From assembly GCA_023228995.1 (NCBI GenBank), contig JALOAD010000001.1, forward strand, positions 62,001 to 126,000: DNA of 64,000 nucleotides. The letters are read 5' to 3'. Positions 6,060-15,200 of this stretch are shown piece after piece. Made by a program: the position numbers and the translations under genes. The first letter of the stretch is position 1. Each line of letters begins with the position of its first letter. A model generated the notes under the pieces. It searched no databases, was not told the origin of the DNA, and saw only the letters and a list, made by a program, of their open reading frames with translations. Source of the DNA: Candidatus Muiribacterium halophilum (GTDB lineage: Bacteria; Muiribacteriota; Muiribacteriia; Muiribacteriales; Muiribacteriaceae).

Positions 6060-6475
6060 CAGCGGTAAAAATACTTTTTTTTGGATTCTTGTATTCACGG
6101 GAATGACAAAACTCAAAACAAGAACAGATACCGGCTCAGAATCATACCGGTATGACAGCTTTTCACATAAAATTCACTTTAGTAAAACATTATGACAGCT
6201 TTTTAATTTTAAAGCTTTATCCGTGGACATCAGTGTAATCCGCGGTAAAAATGCTTTTTTTTGGATTCTTGTATTCACGGGAATGACAAAACTCAATACA
6301 ATAACAGATACCGGCTCAGAATCATACCGGTATGACAGCTTTTTACATAAAATTCACTTTAGTATAACATTATGACAGCTTTTCACATAAAATTCACTTT
6401 AGTATAACATTATGACAGCTTTTTAATTTTAAAGCTTTATCCGTGGACATCAGTGTAATCCGTGGTAAAAAAAGT
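6060..6475. repeat. Tandem 180-bp repeat with an internal 40-bp repeat
   Basis: GCGGTAAAAAT starts at 6062 and again at 6242, and the following sequence (TTCTTGTATTCACGGGAATG, then CCGGCTCAGAATCATACCGG, TTTAAAGCTTTATCCGTGGA) repeats in register 180 bases later with few changes. In the second unit a 40-base block around TTTACATAAAATTCACTTTA is itself doubled, seen as TATGACAGCT at 6331, 6371 and 6411. Each unit carries the dispersed hairpin described at 10258. There is no open frame. The block fills the space between msrB and the glycosidase-like gene. Confidence 0.9.
6128..6156. repeat. Dispersed hairpin repeat, ATACCGG variant (also at 6308-6336)
   Basis: ATACCGG, the loop CTCAGAATCATA, then CCGGTAT and GAC. 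The stem differs from the common form (ATCCCGG/CCGGGAT) at one position in each arm, and the two changes keep the pairing. The second copy is at 6308-6336 in the tandem repeat. Confidence 0.85.
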
Positions 6476-6485
6476 TTTGAAGTTT

Positions 6486-8144
6486 TTACTCTGTTTGTAT
6501 TGCTATTAACGCTGGATGTTCACTAAATATTATTTGTTGTTTGTCGATTTTAAATTCTGTTTGTGGATATGATACGATTTTTTTTAATTTTTCATTTGAG
6601 TTTATTGTGATTATAAGCTGTTTTTGCTCTTTTTGTGTTACTGCTATCATGTAATTGTTTCCTTCTATCATATTGTCATATATAAATACTCTTGTATTTT
6701 TTTCATTTACTGTTATTTTTCTTTGTAATTTTGATATTAATTCTTTTATATCTTCTGCTATAAATTTTTCATTTTTGTCATAGGTGTAATTGAATATATT
6801 TTGATGGTATTTATCACAATCTATAACTATTTTATATTTTTCTTCATCTGTTTTTGTTTCTGTAAATGCAAAATCATAATCTAATCCATTGTCTATTAAA
6901 TAATATGCTATTGCCCAATATTGTTTGTGAAATCTTGTTAATATTGTTTGTTGTTTCGAGGCTTTTAATAATATTTGAGGGTTTGTTTTTCTTTTTTCAA
7001 AAAATTCTCTATTGTTTTTTATAAATGACATAAATCTTCTTAAATTAAATTTATTAAATTCTCCATATTGATTATATGCTACTCTGTTTGAGTATGGAAA
7101 TACAAATGTTGCTCCTGAGGCTAAAAACTCTGATGCGACTATGTTAAATACATAATCTTTATCTTCTTTATGTTCTTTTAATAATCTTTCATAAGGATAT
7201 GTATCAAGAAATGATATTATATTTTTATTTCCTAAGCTATGTGCTATTTTTACTGCTGGTATCCATGAATTATATGGTGGTCCGAATCTATCTCTTGCTG
7301 GTTCCCATATAAATGGTGTTCTCATATCTCCTGCGACATTTGTCATGTCATAGAATTTAACGCTTTCTATATATTCACCTGCTAATCCCCATGTATTTCC
7401 AAAAAATTTCATTAATGGATTTATATTTTTGAAATCTAATGTTAATCGTCCTACATTTTTCCAATCTTTTTCTATTTGAAATTGCCAGTAATAACTTCCA
7501 AACTCTGAATACCTTTCTCTATCCCCTTCTCTTATATTATGTATTCTTTTTTTCATCAAATAATCTATATAATTGAATGGATTTGTTTTTGGGATTATAT
7601 TATTTTTGTGTAAATATTTTTCAAAATCTTTTATACAAACATCGCAATAACATTCTCCTCTCCAGTGTTCTTGAGCTGGTTGATCCATTTCCATATAATC
7701 TATATTATGTTTTGAAAATATTTTATATATTTCTTTTAATCTCTTCTGCCATTCTAATCTATTATAACATCCATGTAATGTTAATGAATCTACTGATGTT
7801 ATTATTCCTTCTGGATTTCTTGCTCCTGCTTTTTCAATAAAAGATTTTTCATCTTTGGAGCTTATGCTTATTCCTCCAAACATTCCTGAGGTTTTTCTGC
7901 CAATTTTATGAATTTTTTGTACTGTTTGTTCAATATCATCTGCATATCTATTTCCTTCTTCAAGTGTATTTCCCCATATATTAAGTACTCTGAATGCAAC
8001 ATCTGCATCTATTGTTTCAAAATCTGTAAATTTTTCATTAAAAAAATCAAATGCTACCCAGATTTCATTGTTTTCTACTGTGTAAGAATTGACATTTGAT
8101 AAAATAGATATTATGAGTAATATAATTAAAACACTTTTTTTCAT
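6486..8144 (-). CDS. Secreted glycoside-hydrolase-like TIM-barrel protein
   Basis: From Met at 8144 (GGCGG seven bases upstream) the 552-residue product begins with a signal peptide (MKKSVLIILLIISILSNVNS). The body looks like the GH42/GH-like barrel superfamily: a YMEMDQPAQEHWRGECYCDVC segment with the Cys cluster CYCDVC seen in these enzymes, then FGNTWGLAGEY and a C-terminal strand-rich region typical of the domain after the barrel. A likely substrate is an extracellular glycan, but I cannot name it. An alternative start at 8165 overlaps the upstream gene by ATGA, so the pair is cotranscribed and possibly coupled. The fold call is moderate; catalytic acids are not assigned with confidence. 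Confidence 0.6.
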   Translation of the reverse strand: MKKSVLIILLIISILSNVNSYTVENNEIWVAFDFFNEKFTDFETIDADVAFRVLNIWGNTLEEGNRYADDIEQTVQKIHKIGRKTSGMFGGISISSKDEKSFIEKAGARNPEGIITSVDSLTLHGCYNRLEWQKRLKEIYKIFSKHNIDYMEMDQPAQEHWRGECYCDVCIKDFEKYLHKNNIIPKTNPFNYIDYLMKKRIHNIREGDRERYSEFGSYYWQFQIEKDWKNVGRLTLDFKNINPLMKFFGNTWGLAGEYIESVKFYDMTNVAGDMRTPFIWEPARDRFGPPYNSWIPAVKIAHSLGNKNIISFLDTYPYERLLKEHKEDKDYVFNIVASEFLASGATFVFPYSNRVAYNQYGEFNKFNLRRFMSFIKNNREFFEKRKTNPQILLKASKQQTILTRFHKQYWAIAYYLIDNGLDYDFAFTETKTDEEKYKIVIDCDKYHQNIFNYTYDKNEKFIAEDIKELISKLQRKITVNEKNTRVFIYDNMIEGNNYMIAVTQKEQKQLIITINSNEKLKKIVSYPQTEFKIDKQQIIFSEHPALIAIQTE

Positions 8145-8161
8145 CCGACATCCGCCATGAC

Positions 8162-9775
8162 TCATGTTGTTAGTTTGCTTTTATTTTTATGAGATTGTCT
8201 GAATATTTCACAACTTACAAATTCAGCTTTTCTTTTCTTTTCATTTCCTTCTAAATAAAATACAAAATCTAATTCTTGCTCAGCTGTTTCAAATTCTATA
8301 TCAAATTTTTTTACTATTGAATTCGCCTTAACTATTTTTTTACCATATTCTTCTGTAATTGGAAATGATACTCCTTTTTTATTTTTGTCTTCACCAAAAG
8401 CTTTTACGATTAATTCAGTACATACTATTGTATTTTCTGAAACAAAATTAAAATCAAAATCATATTCTTTTCCATGATAATAAAACGCATCTTTTATTGC
8501 TAAAAATTTATCAATTTTATTTAATCTTGGTCGTATTACTCCGACAAAATCAGCTTGAAGTGAATTTAGCGGTTTATTAAAAATAACTCCTTCGCTTGTT
8601 GCTTCAATTATAGATAAATCATTATCTGTTTTTATAAATAAATCCCATTTTTTTGGATATAATTTTTGTAAATATTCACATGGTAATTTACAGTTGTTTT
8701 TTTGTAACAATTCTATTACTTCAGCATCATCTTTAAAATAATTGTCTATATCTTTATGATTTCCTGTAAAAAACGCTCCATGTGGCCAAAAACCACCTAA
8801 AAATATATTTGATAAATAACAGTTTCTTCTTTCTACAATAATATCTCCTGGTTCCATTTTACTAACTGCTTCAATTGTCTGTTTTTTTGATATTAAATTT
8901 TGTTTTTTCCTTTTTATCCTTGCATCGCCTATCCATGTAAATAAATTTACTTGAATTGGATATATATATTCTTTTACTTTTTTCCATTCGAGTCGTTCAA
9001 ATAAATCAAGAAGTGTTTTATCTTTAAATATTTCATGTTGGAATTTATTTATAATATTTTCATTGAGTTTTAAATATCTAAAAAGTTTTTTTTCTTTATC
9101 ATAATGATTTTGACCTGACTTATAAAAACGTTCCATATATTTTTTTTCATATCTATTAAAGACATGTAATCTTGTAAAATACCATCTATTATATAATTTC
9201 ATCTCTAGGTTTGAAAAAGCATTTTTAGGAAAATCATCTTCTCCTTCATCTAAAAAATTCCTCATATCGCTGTTTGTGATATTTCTCACAATTGTTAATA
9301 TTGTATTATACTCTGTGATTGCACATACAAAGCCTAATAAATACGCTTCAAATATATATCGCTTTTCACTATTTTTGAATTTATCAACATTCATTTCATA
9401 TTTTTTACTATAAATTTTAATTTTTATTAAATCTAAATATAATGATTTAAAAAACTCTTTTATCTTTTTTTTATTTGCTACTGTTAATGCAAAAAATCTT
9501 TGTTCTGCTATATTAATAATATTATTTTTATCTGCAAGAGTTTCAATTGATATTGTAAGTCTTTTTATTAAATTCGCAATATCAGCAAAATCCGCTTCTA
9601 AATTTTTTTCAAATAATTCTTTGTTATTTATGAAATCTGCATATATTGAAGAATTTTTGTAACGATAATCAGCTATTTTAAGGTATTTTTTTTCAAAATT
9701 CCTCAAAACAACACGATTTTTAAGCATAAACATTTTCCACATTAAAGAACTCAAAATTTTTTTTAAAAAAATCAT
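8162..9775 (-). CDS. YiiX-like permuted papain-fold (NlpC/P60 superfamily) cysteine hydrolase
   Basis: The start at 9775 has GGCAGGAG five bases upstream; a longer frame to 9838 has no ribosome binding site. The product is 537 residues. The first 300 are helical and of unknown function. The C-terminal 210 residues carry the permuted NlpC/P60 pattern: GDIIVERRNCYLSNIFLGG, then WPHGAFFTG with the presumed catalytic His, and VCTELIVKAFG with the presumed catalytic Cys. Such domains act on lipid or peptidoglycan-type amide or thioester bonds; the substrate here is not known. There is no signal peptide, although residues near the start are hydrophobic. It is directly followed (4-nt overlap) by the secreted glycosidase-like gene. 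Confidence 0.75.
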   Translation of the reverse strand: MIFLKKILSSLMWKMFMLKNRVVLRNFEKKYLKIADYRYKNSSIYADFINNKELFEKNLEADFADIANLIKRLTISIETLADKNNIINIAEQRFFALTVANKKKIKEFFKSLYLDLIKIKIYSKKYEMNVDKFKNSEKRYIFEAYLLGFVCAITEYNTILTIVRNITNSDMRNFLDEGEDDFPKNAFSNLEMKLYNRWYFTRLHVFNRYEKKYMERFYKSGQNHYDKEKKLFRYLKLNENIINKFQHEIFKDKTLLDLFERLEWKKVKEYIYPIQVNLFTWIGDARIKRKKQNLISKKQTIEAVSKMEPGDIIVERRNCYLSNIFLGGFWPHGAFFTGNHKDIDNYFKDDAEVIELLQKNNCKLPCEYLQKLYPKKWDLFIKTDNDLSIIEATSEGVIFNKPLNSLQADFVGVIRPRLNKIDKFLAIKDAFYYHGKEYDFDFNFVSENTIVCTELIVKAFGEDKNKKGVSFPITEEYGKKIVKANSIVKKFDIEFETAEQELDFVFYLEGNEKKRKAEFVSCEIFRQSHKNKSKLTT

Positions 9776-9876
9776 ATTTTCTCCTGCCTTAAATATTTTT
9801 GCAGAATTCATATTGCCTATGGATTTTAATATTAACACATTTATCTTTTTTTATATATAAAATTTGATTTTTTTTA

Positions 9877-9935
9877 ATTGAACCCTCTGAATAAATATAC
9901 TAAATTTTTGATTATTTAATCAGAGGATTCAATTA
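9877..9935. repeat. Inverted pair of the TCAGAGGATTCAATT word
   Basis: AATTGAACCCTCTGAATAAAT (two changes from perfect) at 9877-9897 is followed 17 bases later by its reverse complement ATTTAATCAGAGGATTCAAT at 9915-9935, forming a stem of about 21 bp. Single copies of the word occur at 1370-1391, 10415-10439, 10861-10883, 11103-11125 and 57255-57277. The downstream arm is followed here and at 10440 by the same ACAAGAACTCGTTAGAAG. Confidence 0.8.
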
Positions 9936-10257
9936 CAAGAACTCGTTAGAAGTTTTTCTAATTAATGGCTTCAATATTTTAAATAATTATACTATTCAAA
10001 ACAATTGATATCTTGGTACCAGTTGAAAATTTACATAGTATAAATTTTCTCCTTACATGTTCAGCTTTAAATTACCTCCATGTAATTTCCTTAAGATTTT
10101 CTAATGCATCTTAGTTATTTATAATTTTATTTTTTTTAACTTTGAATTTCTTTTTTGTATACTTATTGAAAATCTTAAGACAGCTTCCATAATTACGCTC
10201 GATATCAATTTTTTGAATCTATATGTAAAATCTAATTCAAAAAAAAATCAAAAACAG

Positions 10258-10286
10258 ATCCCGGCTCAGAATCATACCGGGATGAC
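10258..10286. repeat. Dispersed hairpin repeat, ATCCCGG form
   Basis: ATCCCGG, loop CTCAGAATCATA, CCGGGAT, then GAC. Full copies are also at 10674-10702, 11574-11602 and 19035-19063, and shortened copies lacking the first arm follow at 10290-10400 and 10700-10815 and at 30690-30702. A diverged form at 51288-51316 has lost pairing. All are intergenic and none contains a frame with a ribosome binding site. Confidence 0.9.
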
Positions 10287-10301
10287 AGTTTCTCAGAATC
10301 A

Positions 10302-10439
10302 TACCGGGATGACAGTTTCTCAGAATCATACCGGGATGACAAAAATTCAGAATAGTGCAGGGATGACATTTTTTTATATGTAATTTACTTTGAGATGACA
10401 TTATATTGATTTTTGATTATTTAATCAGAGGATTCAATT
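10302..10439. repeat. 138-bp direct repeat, copy 1 (copy 2 at 10746-10883)
   Basis: The two segments are 444 bases apart and match along their whole length except for one change seen in the TTTTTGATTATTTAATC region. Each runs from a shortened hairpin repeat through TATATGTAATTTACTTTGAG to the TCAGAGGATTCAATT word. The near identity implies recent duplication or gene conversion. Confidence 0.9.
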
Positions 10440-10886
10440 ACAAGAACTCGTTAGAAGTTTTTCAATTATATTTAATCATTAAGGAGTTTTTATAAACAAA
10501 AGCAAAAAAAAAATCTACTCGGTAACTTGAGTGAACGTTGCGAAGCATATAATATACGGATGTATTATAAGTGAACGAAGGTAAAGAGATATTTTATATG
10601 GATGTAAAATATCGAATGGTACCGAATGATTATTTTTTTGCGTTATTGTAATGAAAAAAATATCAAAAGCGAGATCCCGGCTCAGAATCATACCGGGATG
10701 ACAGTTTCTCAGAATCATACCGGGATGACAAAACTCTCAGAATAGTACCGGGATGACAGTTTCTCAGAATCATACCGGGATGACAAAAATTCAGAATAGT
10801 GCAGGGATGACATTTTTTTATATGTAATTTACTTTGAGATGACATTATATTGATTTTTGTTTATTTAATCAGAGGATTCAATTTGG

Positions 10887-11013
10887 AGATTTAATAGAAA
10901 TATAAAAAGACAAGGCATTTAAAACAGGCTTACATATGTAAGCAAATGAGAATAACGAAGTATTTGTATATTTTTATAAAGCCTGTAAGGAAGCAAAATA
11001 CAACAATTAATTT
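10887..11013. repeat. 128-bp dispersed element, copy 2
   Basis: Second copy of the element at 1401-1528. Here the central palindrome is perfect (GCTTACATATGTAAGC). It is again bordered by the TCAGAGGATTCAATT word, this time directly on its left side. Confidence 0.8.
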
Positions 11014-11166
11014 ATAGGCAAATTTAAAAAATAATGATACAATATATTTTAATAAAAAAAGCAAAATACTTTTTACAAATTTTTGCTTCTATAAGTTGTG
11101 CTATTTAATCAGAGGTTTTAATTTACTATTTATTCTATTGGAATAGCTATATTTTATTATATAAGG

Positions 11167-11568
11167 ATGAATAAAATGTTTAACAAAAAAGGAGTTTTAT
11201 TGCAAGGAATCATTTTATTTGTAATATTTATAGCTTTATTATTTAAATTATCTTATGACCTTTATCAGTATATGGAAATAAAAATAATGCCATCTACCAA
11301 AGCATTCTTAATTGAATCATCTGAATTTGAAGGTAAGTATGAATTAACTTATAAAATACAAGGTATGAATTATTATAAGGTAATCCCTGATTCAATGATA
11401 TCTGTTTTTGAAAACAAAGATTTTATAAATATTCATTATCACCCTGATATTTATGAACAAGTTTATATTTTATCTGGTTTAAGATTTAATTTTTATTTAT
11501 CTTTATTTTTTTGCATTGCATCTGGTTTGGGAAGTATTCATTTTTTATTGAGCGACAAAAAAAAGTAA
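11167..11568 (+). CDS. DUF3592-like two-pass membrane protein, 133 aa
   Basis: Two hydrophobic helices (residues about 12-32 and 105-126) flank an extracytoplasmic domain of about 70 residues with strand pattern YELTYKIQGMNYYKVIP and INIHYHPDIYEQVYI. That arrangement, with the H-Y-x-P motif after a strand, matches DUF3592 proteins, whose function is unknown. The ATG at 11167 is closely followed by one at 11176, and AAGGATG upstream suits the second better, so the exact start is uncertain by three codons. It is alone on the plus strand between repeat blocks, with a hairpin repeat starting six bases after its stop. Confidence 0.7.
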   Translation: MNKMFNKKGVLLQGIILFVIFIALLFKLSYDLYQYMEIKIMPSTKAFLIESSEFEGKYELTYKIQGMNYYKVIPDSMISVFENKDFINIHYHPDIYEQVYILSGLRFNFYLSLFFCIASGLGSIHFLLSDKKK

Positions 11569-11881
11569 AATAGATCCCGGCTCAGAATCATACCGGGATG
11601 ACAATAATAAAGAAAGTTAGAGAGTTTAAGGAGTTGAGTGTTAAAAACCAAAAACCTGCGAATAGTAAATCAGTCAATAGTAAAATAGATTTAAAACTTT
11701 TGTTTTTCCCACTAACAAAATGTTCACTGAACATTTTGACAATCTCATTAGGTTTAAAACGCTGCTAATGCTTTTTATTACTATCATTTGTCACAGTTCA
11801 ATCTGTCACGGTTTTCATACCCGCTCTTATACAGCTCTAATACATTTCACATACCGCTCTAATACGCTTCACATACCGCTC
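11569..11881. other. Repeat-filled space between the DUF3592-like gene and ftsK
   Basis: It contains the hairpin repeat at 11574-11602, a word GAATAGTAAATCAGTCAATAG of a loose GCGAAATAG family, the perfect palindrome at 11717-11737 and a block of the TATACGCTTCACATACCG family at 11820-11888. No gene-like frame and no clear intrinsic terminator for either convergent gene was found, apart from the palindrome. Confidence 0.7.
11717..11737. repeat. 21-bp perfect palindrome
   Basis: Arms of ten bases, AAAATGTTCA and its reverse complement, around a single C. The same palindrome, with A at the centre, is at 16274-16294. Both are downstream of minus-strand genes or between them, within the ftsK-flagellar region. 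It could be an operator or a terminator-like stem; neither copy is followed by a long T-run on the minus strand. Confidence 0.85.
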
Positions 11882-11888
11882 TTACACA
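11820..11888. repeat. TATACGCTTCACATACCG repeat family, block 1
   Basis: Degenerate tandem words of the kind ACATACCGCTCTAATACGCT, three to four units long. The stop codon of ftsK lies inside it. Related blocks are at 16344-16390, 24903-24975, 38541-38595, 51416-51478 and 59192-59238, in either orientation. Confidence 0.8.
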
Positions 11889-14410
11889 TATTCTTCAATT
11901 TGTTCAGGTTTTATTAATATTTCTCTTTGATTTCTCTGATTCATTTTTGAAACAATTTCAGAATCTTCCATTATATCCATAAGTCTTGCTGCTCTTGCAT
12001 GACCAACACTAAGCTTTCTTTGTAATAAAGAAATTGAAGCTTTTTGACCTTCAACAACAATTCTAACAGCTTCAGGAAATAATTCATCACTTTTATCAAT
12101 TTCGCCAGAAACAGCACTTCTATCATTGTTTTCTTTTGAATTAACCTGGGCTTCAATTTTTTGATTTATTTCTTCATCATATTGAGCCTCAACTTGATCA
12201 GCCCAATCTTTTACAATTCTTTCACACTCTGCATTAGATACAAAAGCTCCTTGTATTCTTTCAGGAGAACTCTCACCAATTGGCCAGTATAACATATCGC
12301 CTTTACCAATAAGTGATTCAGCACCTTTTTGATCAATAATAGTTCTCGAATCTGTCTGTGATTGCACAGAAAAAGCAATTCTTGAAGGTAAATTAGCTTT
12401 TATTACACCAGTAATAACATTTACAGAAGGTCTTTGAGTTGCAATAATTAGATGCATTCCTACAGCTCGTGCTTTTTGAGCAATTCTCATTATACTTTCT
12501 TCAACTTCATTTCTTGCAACAACCATAAGGTCTGCAAGCTCATCGATTATAACAATAATATATGGAATTTTATTGTAAAACTGAGCATTTTTAGGGTCTT
12601 CTTCTTTTAATTTGTCCATTTTTTCATTAAATTCTTCTATTTTTTTCACTTTATGATCAGCTAAATTAGAATATCTGCTTTCCATTTCTTCAACAGCCCA
12701 ATTAAGTGCTGCTGCTGCTTTTTTGGGCTCAGTTATAACTGGTATTAATAGATGCGGTATTCCATTATACATAGAAAGTTCAACCATTTTAGGATCAACC
12801 ATTATAAATTTAACATCATCAGGATGAGCATTAAATAGAATTGAACATATAATTGTGTTTACACATACAGATTTACCAGAACCAGTCGCTCCTGCAATAA
12901 GTAAATGAGGAGTTTTTGCAATATTAAAAAGCATTACCTCACCATTTATATTTTTACCTAATCCAATTGTCAAAGGATGCCCTTTTTGCTGAACCTTACA
13001 TACAACTTCTCTAAAAGGAACAAGCATTGGATTAGCATTTGGAATTTCTATTCCTATTGCTGACTTTCCCGGTATTGGAGCTTCAATTCTAATGTTATTT
13101 GTAGCTAAAGTTACTCCAATATCATTTTGAAGTCCTATAAGTTTTGATACTTTAATTCCTGGAGCAAGCTGAAGTTCAAATCGGGTTACAGATGGTCCAA
13201 TCGTCATATTTATAACTTTAGCTTCGATTTTAAAGCTAGAAAGAGTACTTAAAAGTCTTTCAGCTTTTTCTTTTAATTCTTCTTGAGTAACTGTTTGTTT
13301 AACAACAAAATTATCGAGTAAATCAATTGTAGGAATTTGAATTTTAGCTCTTTCCTTTAATTGAGGAATATCGTCATTTTCCTCATCAATTACATCTCCT
13401 AATTCATAGTTTTCATCTGATTTATCAATTTCTTTATCTTTATTTTTTTTTATCTTTTCTTTGTTTTTTTCATTTTTTTCAACAGTTTCTTCTTCTAAAT
13501 CCTCTTCAATTACATCAGCTTCCACAACAATACTATCATCATTGTCAATATTTTCAATTTCTGCATCTTCAGGATTATCATAATCTTCCGCAGCTCTTGC
13601 TAAAAATTTATTCCAAACACCTTTTTTTTTGTTTTCTTTTTTAAGTTTTTTATCATCAACCTTATTTTCTGTTTTTTCATTTTCACTTTCATTTTCTTTT
13701 AAATCTTTTTTTTCATCAAACATTCCACTAACAGGAATATCATCAATATTTTCTTTTGTTAATTCAAAACTATTATCTATATCTTTAGTTTTTTTATTAG
13801 ATTTTTTGGAAACTGTATTTGTTTCTTCTTTATTATTATCTGTTATTATCAGTTCTTTAATATTGGAATTTTCAATAATTTCATCTTTGTTATACGATAA
13901 TTGAGCAAATTTTGGCATTTGAATTTCTTTCATTTTTTCAAAAACTACAATTGATTTTTTCTTAACAAAAAGTGCAATTATCGCAACATCAATATTAAAT
14001 GTAATTATTGTTGATACAAGCATAAGAATACCTGTAAGCCACAAAGTTCCAGGTTTTCCAAATACATCTAAAAAACTCAAATATATAAAATTTCCAATAT
14101 ATCCACCATTTGAAAAAGTAGCTGCAAAAATAAGAAATGTAATTCCAAATAAAATCCATGCTAAAAATATCAAAGTAAAATGATGTTTATCCAAAACATA
14201 TTCTTCTTCTACACTCATAGAAAAAACCTGCCATGATACAATCCAAAAAAAATATGATACTACAAGAACACCACATCCAACTGCATTTTTGAGTATAAGA
14301 AATAATTGACCTAACATGCTTTCTCCACCAAAATAGTAAAGAAGAAGCATTAATATTGATATTCCCCCTAAAATTGTTCCTAAAATCTGTCTTCTATAAA
14401 TTATATTCAT
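11882..14410 (-). CDS. ftsK: DNA translocase FtsK/SpoIIIE
   Basis: FtsK pumps DNA through the closing septum and helps resolve chromosome dimers. The 842-residue protein has four membrane helices in the first 165 residues, an unusually acidic and Lys/Glu-rich linker (about 190-380), then the motor: LLDNFVVKQTVTQEELKEKA, Walker A GATGSGKS near residue 513, Walker B IIDELADLMV near 622, and the ATQRPSVNVITG loop. The last 65 residues are a winged-helix gamma domain (EAVRIVVEGQKASISLLQRK, VGHARAARLMDIME) that reads polar DNA sequences. Length and order are normal. uppP lies 16 bases upstream in the same direction. Its 3' end runs into an intergenic repeat. Confidence 0.98.
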   Translation of the reverse strand: MNIIYRRQILGTILGGISILMLLLYYFGGESMLGQLFLILKNAVGCGVLVVSYFFWIVSWQVFSMSVEEEYVLDKHHFTLIFLAWILFGITFLIFAATFSNGGYIGNFIYLSFLDVFGKPGTLWLTGILMLVSTIITFNIDVAIIALFVKKKSIVVFEKMKEIQMPKFAQLSYNKDEIIENSNIKELIITDNNKEETNTVSKKSNKKTKDIDNSFELTKENIDDIPVSGMFDEKKDLKENESENEKTENKVDDKKLKKENKKKGVWNKFLARAAEDYDNPEDAEIENIDNDDSIVVEADVIEEDLEEETVEKNEKNKEKIKKNKDKEIDKSDENYELGDVIDEENDDIPQLKERAKIQIPTIDLLDNFVVKQTVTQEELKEKAERLLSTLSSFKIEAKVINMTIGPSVTRFELQLAPGIKVSKLIGLQNDIGVTLATNNIRIEAPIPGKSAIGIEIPNANPMLVPFREVVCKVQQKGHPLTIGLGKNINGEVMLFNIAKTPHLLIAGATGSGKSVCVNTIICSILFNAHPDDVKFIMVDPKMVELSMYNGIPHLLIPVITEPKKAAAALNWAVEEMESRYSNLADHKVKKIEEFNEKMDKLKEEDPKNAQFYNKIPYIIVIIDELADLMVVARNEVEESIMRIAQKARAVGMHLIIATQRPSVNVITGVIKANLPSRIAFSVQSQTDSRTIIDQKGAESLIGKGDMLYWPIGESSPERIQGAFVSNAECERIVKDWADQVEAQYDEEINQKIEAQVNSKENNDRSAVSGEIDKSDELFPEAVRIVVEGQKASISLLQRKLSVGHARAARLMDIMEDSEIVSKMNQRNQREILIKPEQIEEYV

Positions 14411-14426
14411 TATTGAACCCTTTACT

Positions 14427-15200
14427 TTATTTTTTTACTAAAATAAGTATACAGCCTATTATAAAACAGTAAATTCCAAAATAATGCAGTTTTCCTTTTA
14501 CAACAAATCTTTTTAAAAATTTCAAAGCAAATATTCCTGTAATAAAAGATATTAAAAATCCTGCTAAATACCATGGATTAAACTGTATTGTATCTTTCAC
14601 TTCAAAAAACTCTTTAAAAGCTGCTCCAAATATAACTGGTAAAGATAATAAAAAAGAAAATTCAAAAGCTTTTATTGGAGATATTTTGCCAAGCAAAGCT
14701 GCAAAAATAGTACTTCCTGATCTTGATATTCCTGGTGTTATAGCAATACATTGAGCAATTCCGACAAAAATACTTTTTTTAATGTTAAAGTCTTTATTGC
14801 CAATTTTAATAAATTTAGTTAAATACATCATTACACCGTTCAAAATCAATGTAAATGCAACAATATTTATACTAAAAAGAGCTTTGAAATACTTATCAAA
14901 ACCACCTAAACCAATTATAGCAACTGGAATATTAGCAATAATTATATAAATACATAAATAAAAATCATTGTCTTTTTTCCAAGTAAAAAAACTTTTTAAT
15001 AACTCTATTATTCTTTTATAAAAAACAAATACAACAGAAAAAGCAGTTCCAAAATGTAGAAGAACATCAAAAAAAACTCCAGGTTGTTTGAAATTCAAAA
15101 AATATTCCATAAAAACAAGATGACCTGAACTTGAAACTGGTAAAAATTCCGTTAATCCCTGTATTAATCCCAAAATTATTATTGCAAGAGAATCAATCAT
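14427..15200 (-). CDS. uppP: Undecaprenyl-diphosphate phosphatase UppP (BacA)
   Basis: UppP removes a phosphate from undecaprenyl diphosphate to recycle the lipid carrier used for cell-wall synthesis. The 257-residue membrane protein shows both family motifs: GLIQGLTEFLPVSSSGHLV near the N-terminus and ITPGISRSGSTIFAALL in the middle, with Glu17-type and Ser/Arg catalytic residues in them. About eight membrane helices can be drawn and the length is typical. The start at 15200 overlaps the 3' end of the MotE/FlbB-like gene by eight bases, so it is cotranscribed with the flagellar genes. Confidence 0.97.
   Translation of the reverse strand: MIDSLAIIILGLIQGLTEFLPVSSSGHLVFMEYFLNFKQPGVFFDVLLHFGTAFSVVFVFYKRIIELLKSFFTWKKDNDFYLCIYIIIANIPVAIIGLGGFDKYFKALFSINIVAFTLILNGVMMYLTKFIKIGNKDFNIKKSIFVGIAQCIAITPGISRSGSTIFAALLGKISPIKAFEFSFLLSLPVIFGAAFKEFFEVKDTIQFNPWYLAGFLISFITGIFALKFLKRFVVKGKLHYFGIYCFIIGCILILVKK

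Larger units (their letters stand above)
9776..11166. other. 1.4-kb gene-free block of dispersed repeats
   Basis: No frame here has gene-like features; two short minus-strand frames at 10515-10845 are read-throughs of the hairpin repeats. The block holds an inverted pair of the TCAGAGGATTCAATT word (9877-9935), hairpin repeats (from 10258 and from 10674), a 138-bp direct repeat (10302-10439 and 10746-10883), the second 128-bp element (10887-11013) and another copy of the word at 11103-11125. Segments 9940-10250 and 10440-10670 have no feature I recognise. Confidence 0.8.

Noticed and set aside
10515-10845. Two minus-strand frames with repeated CHPG motifs
   Set aside because: They are translations of the hairpin repeats (SSRYDSE-like periodic text), have no ribosome binding site and no coding bias.
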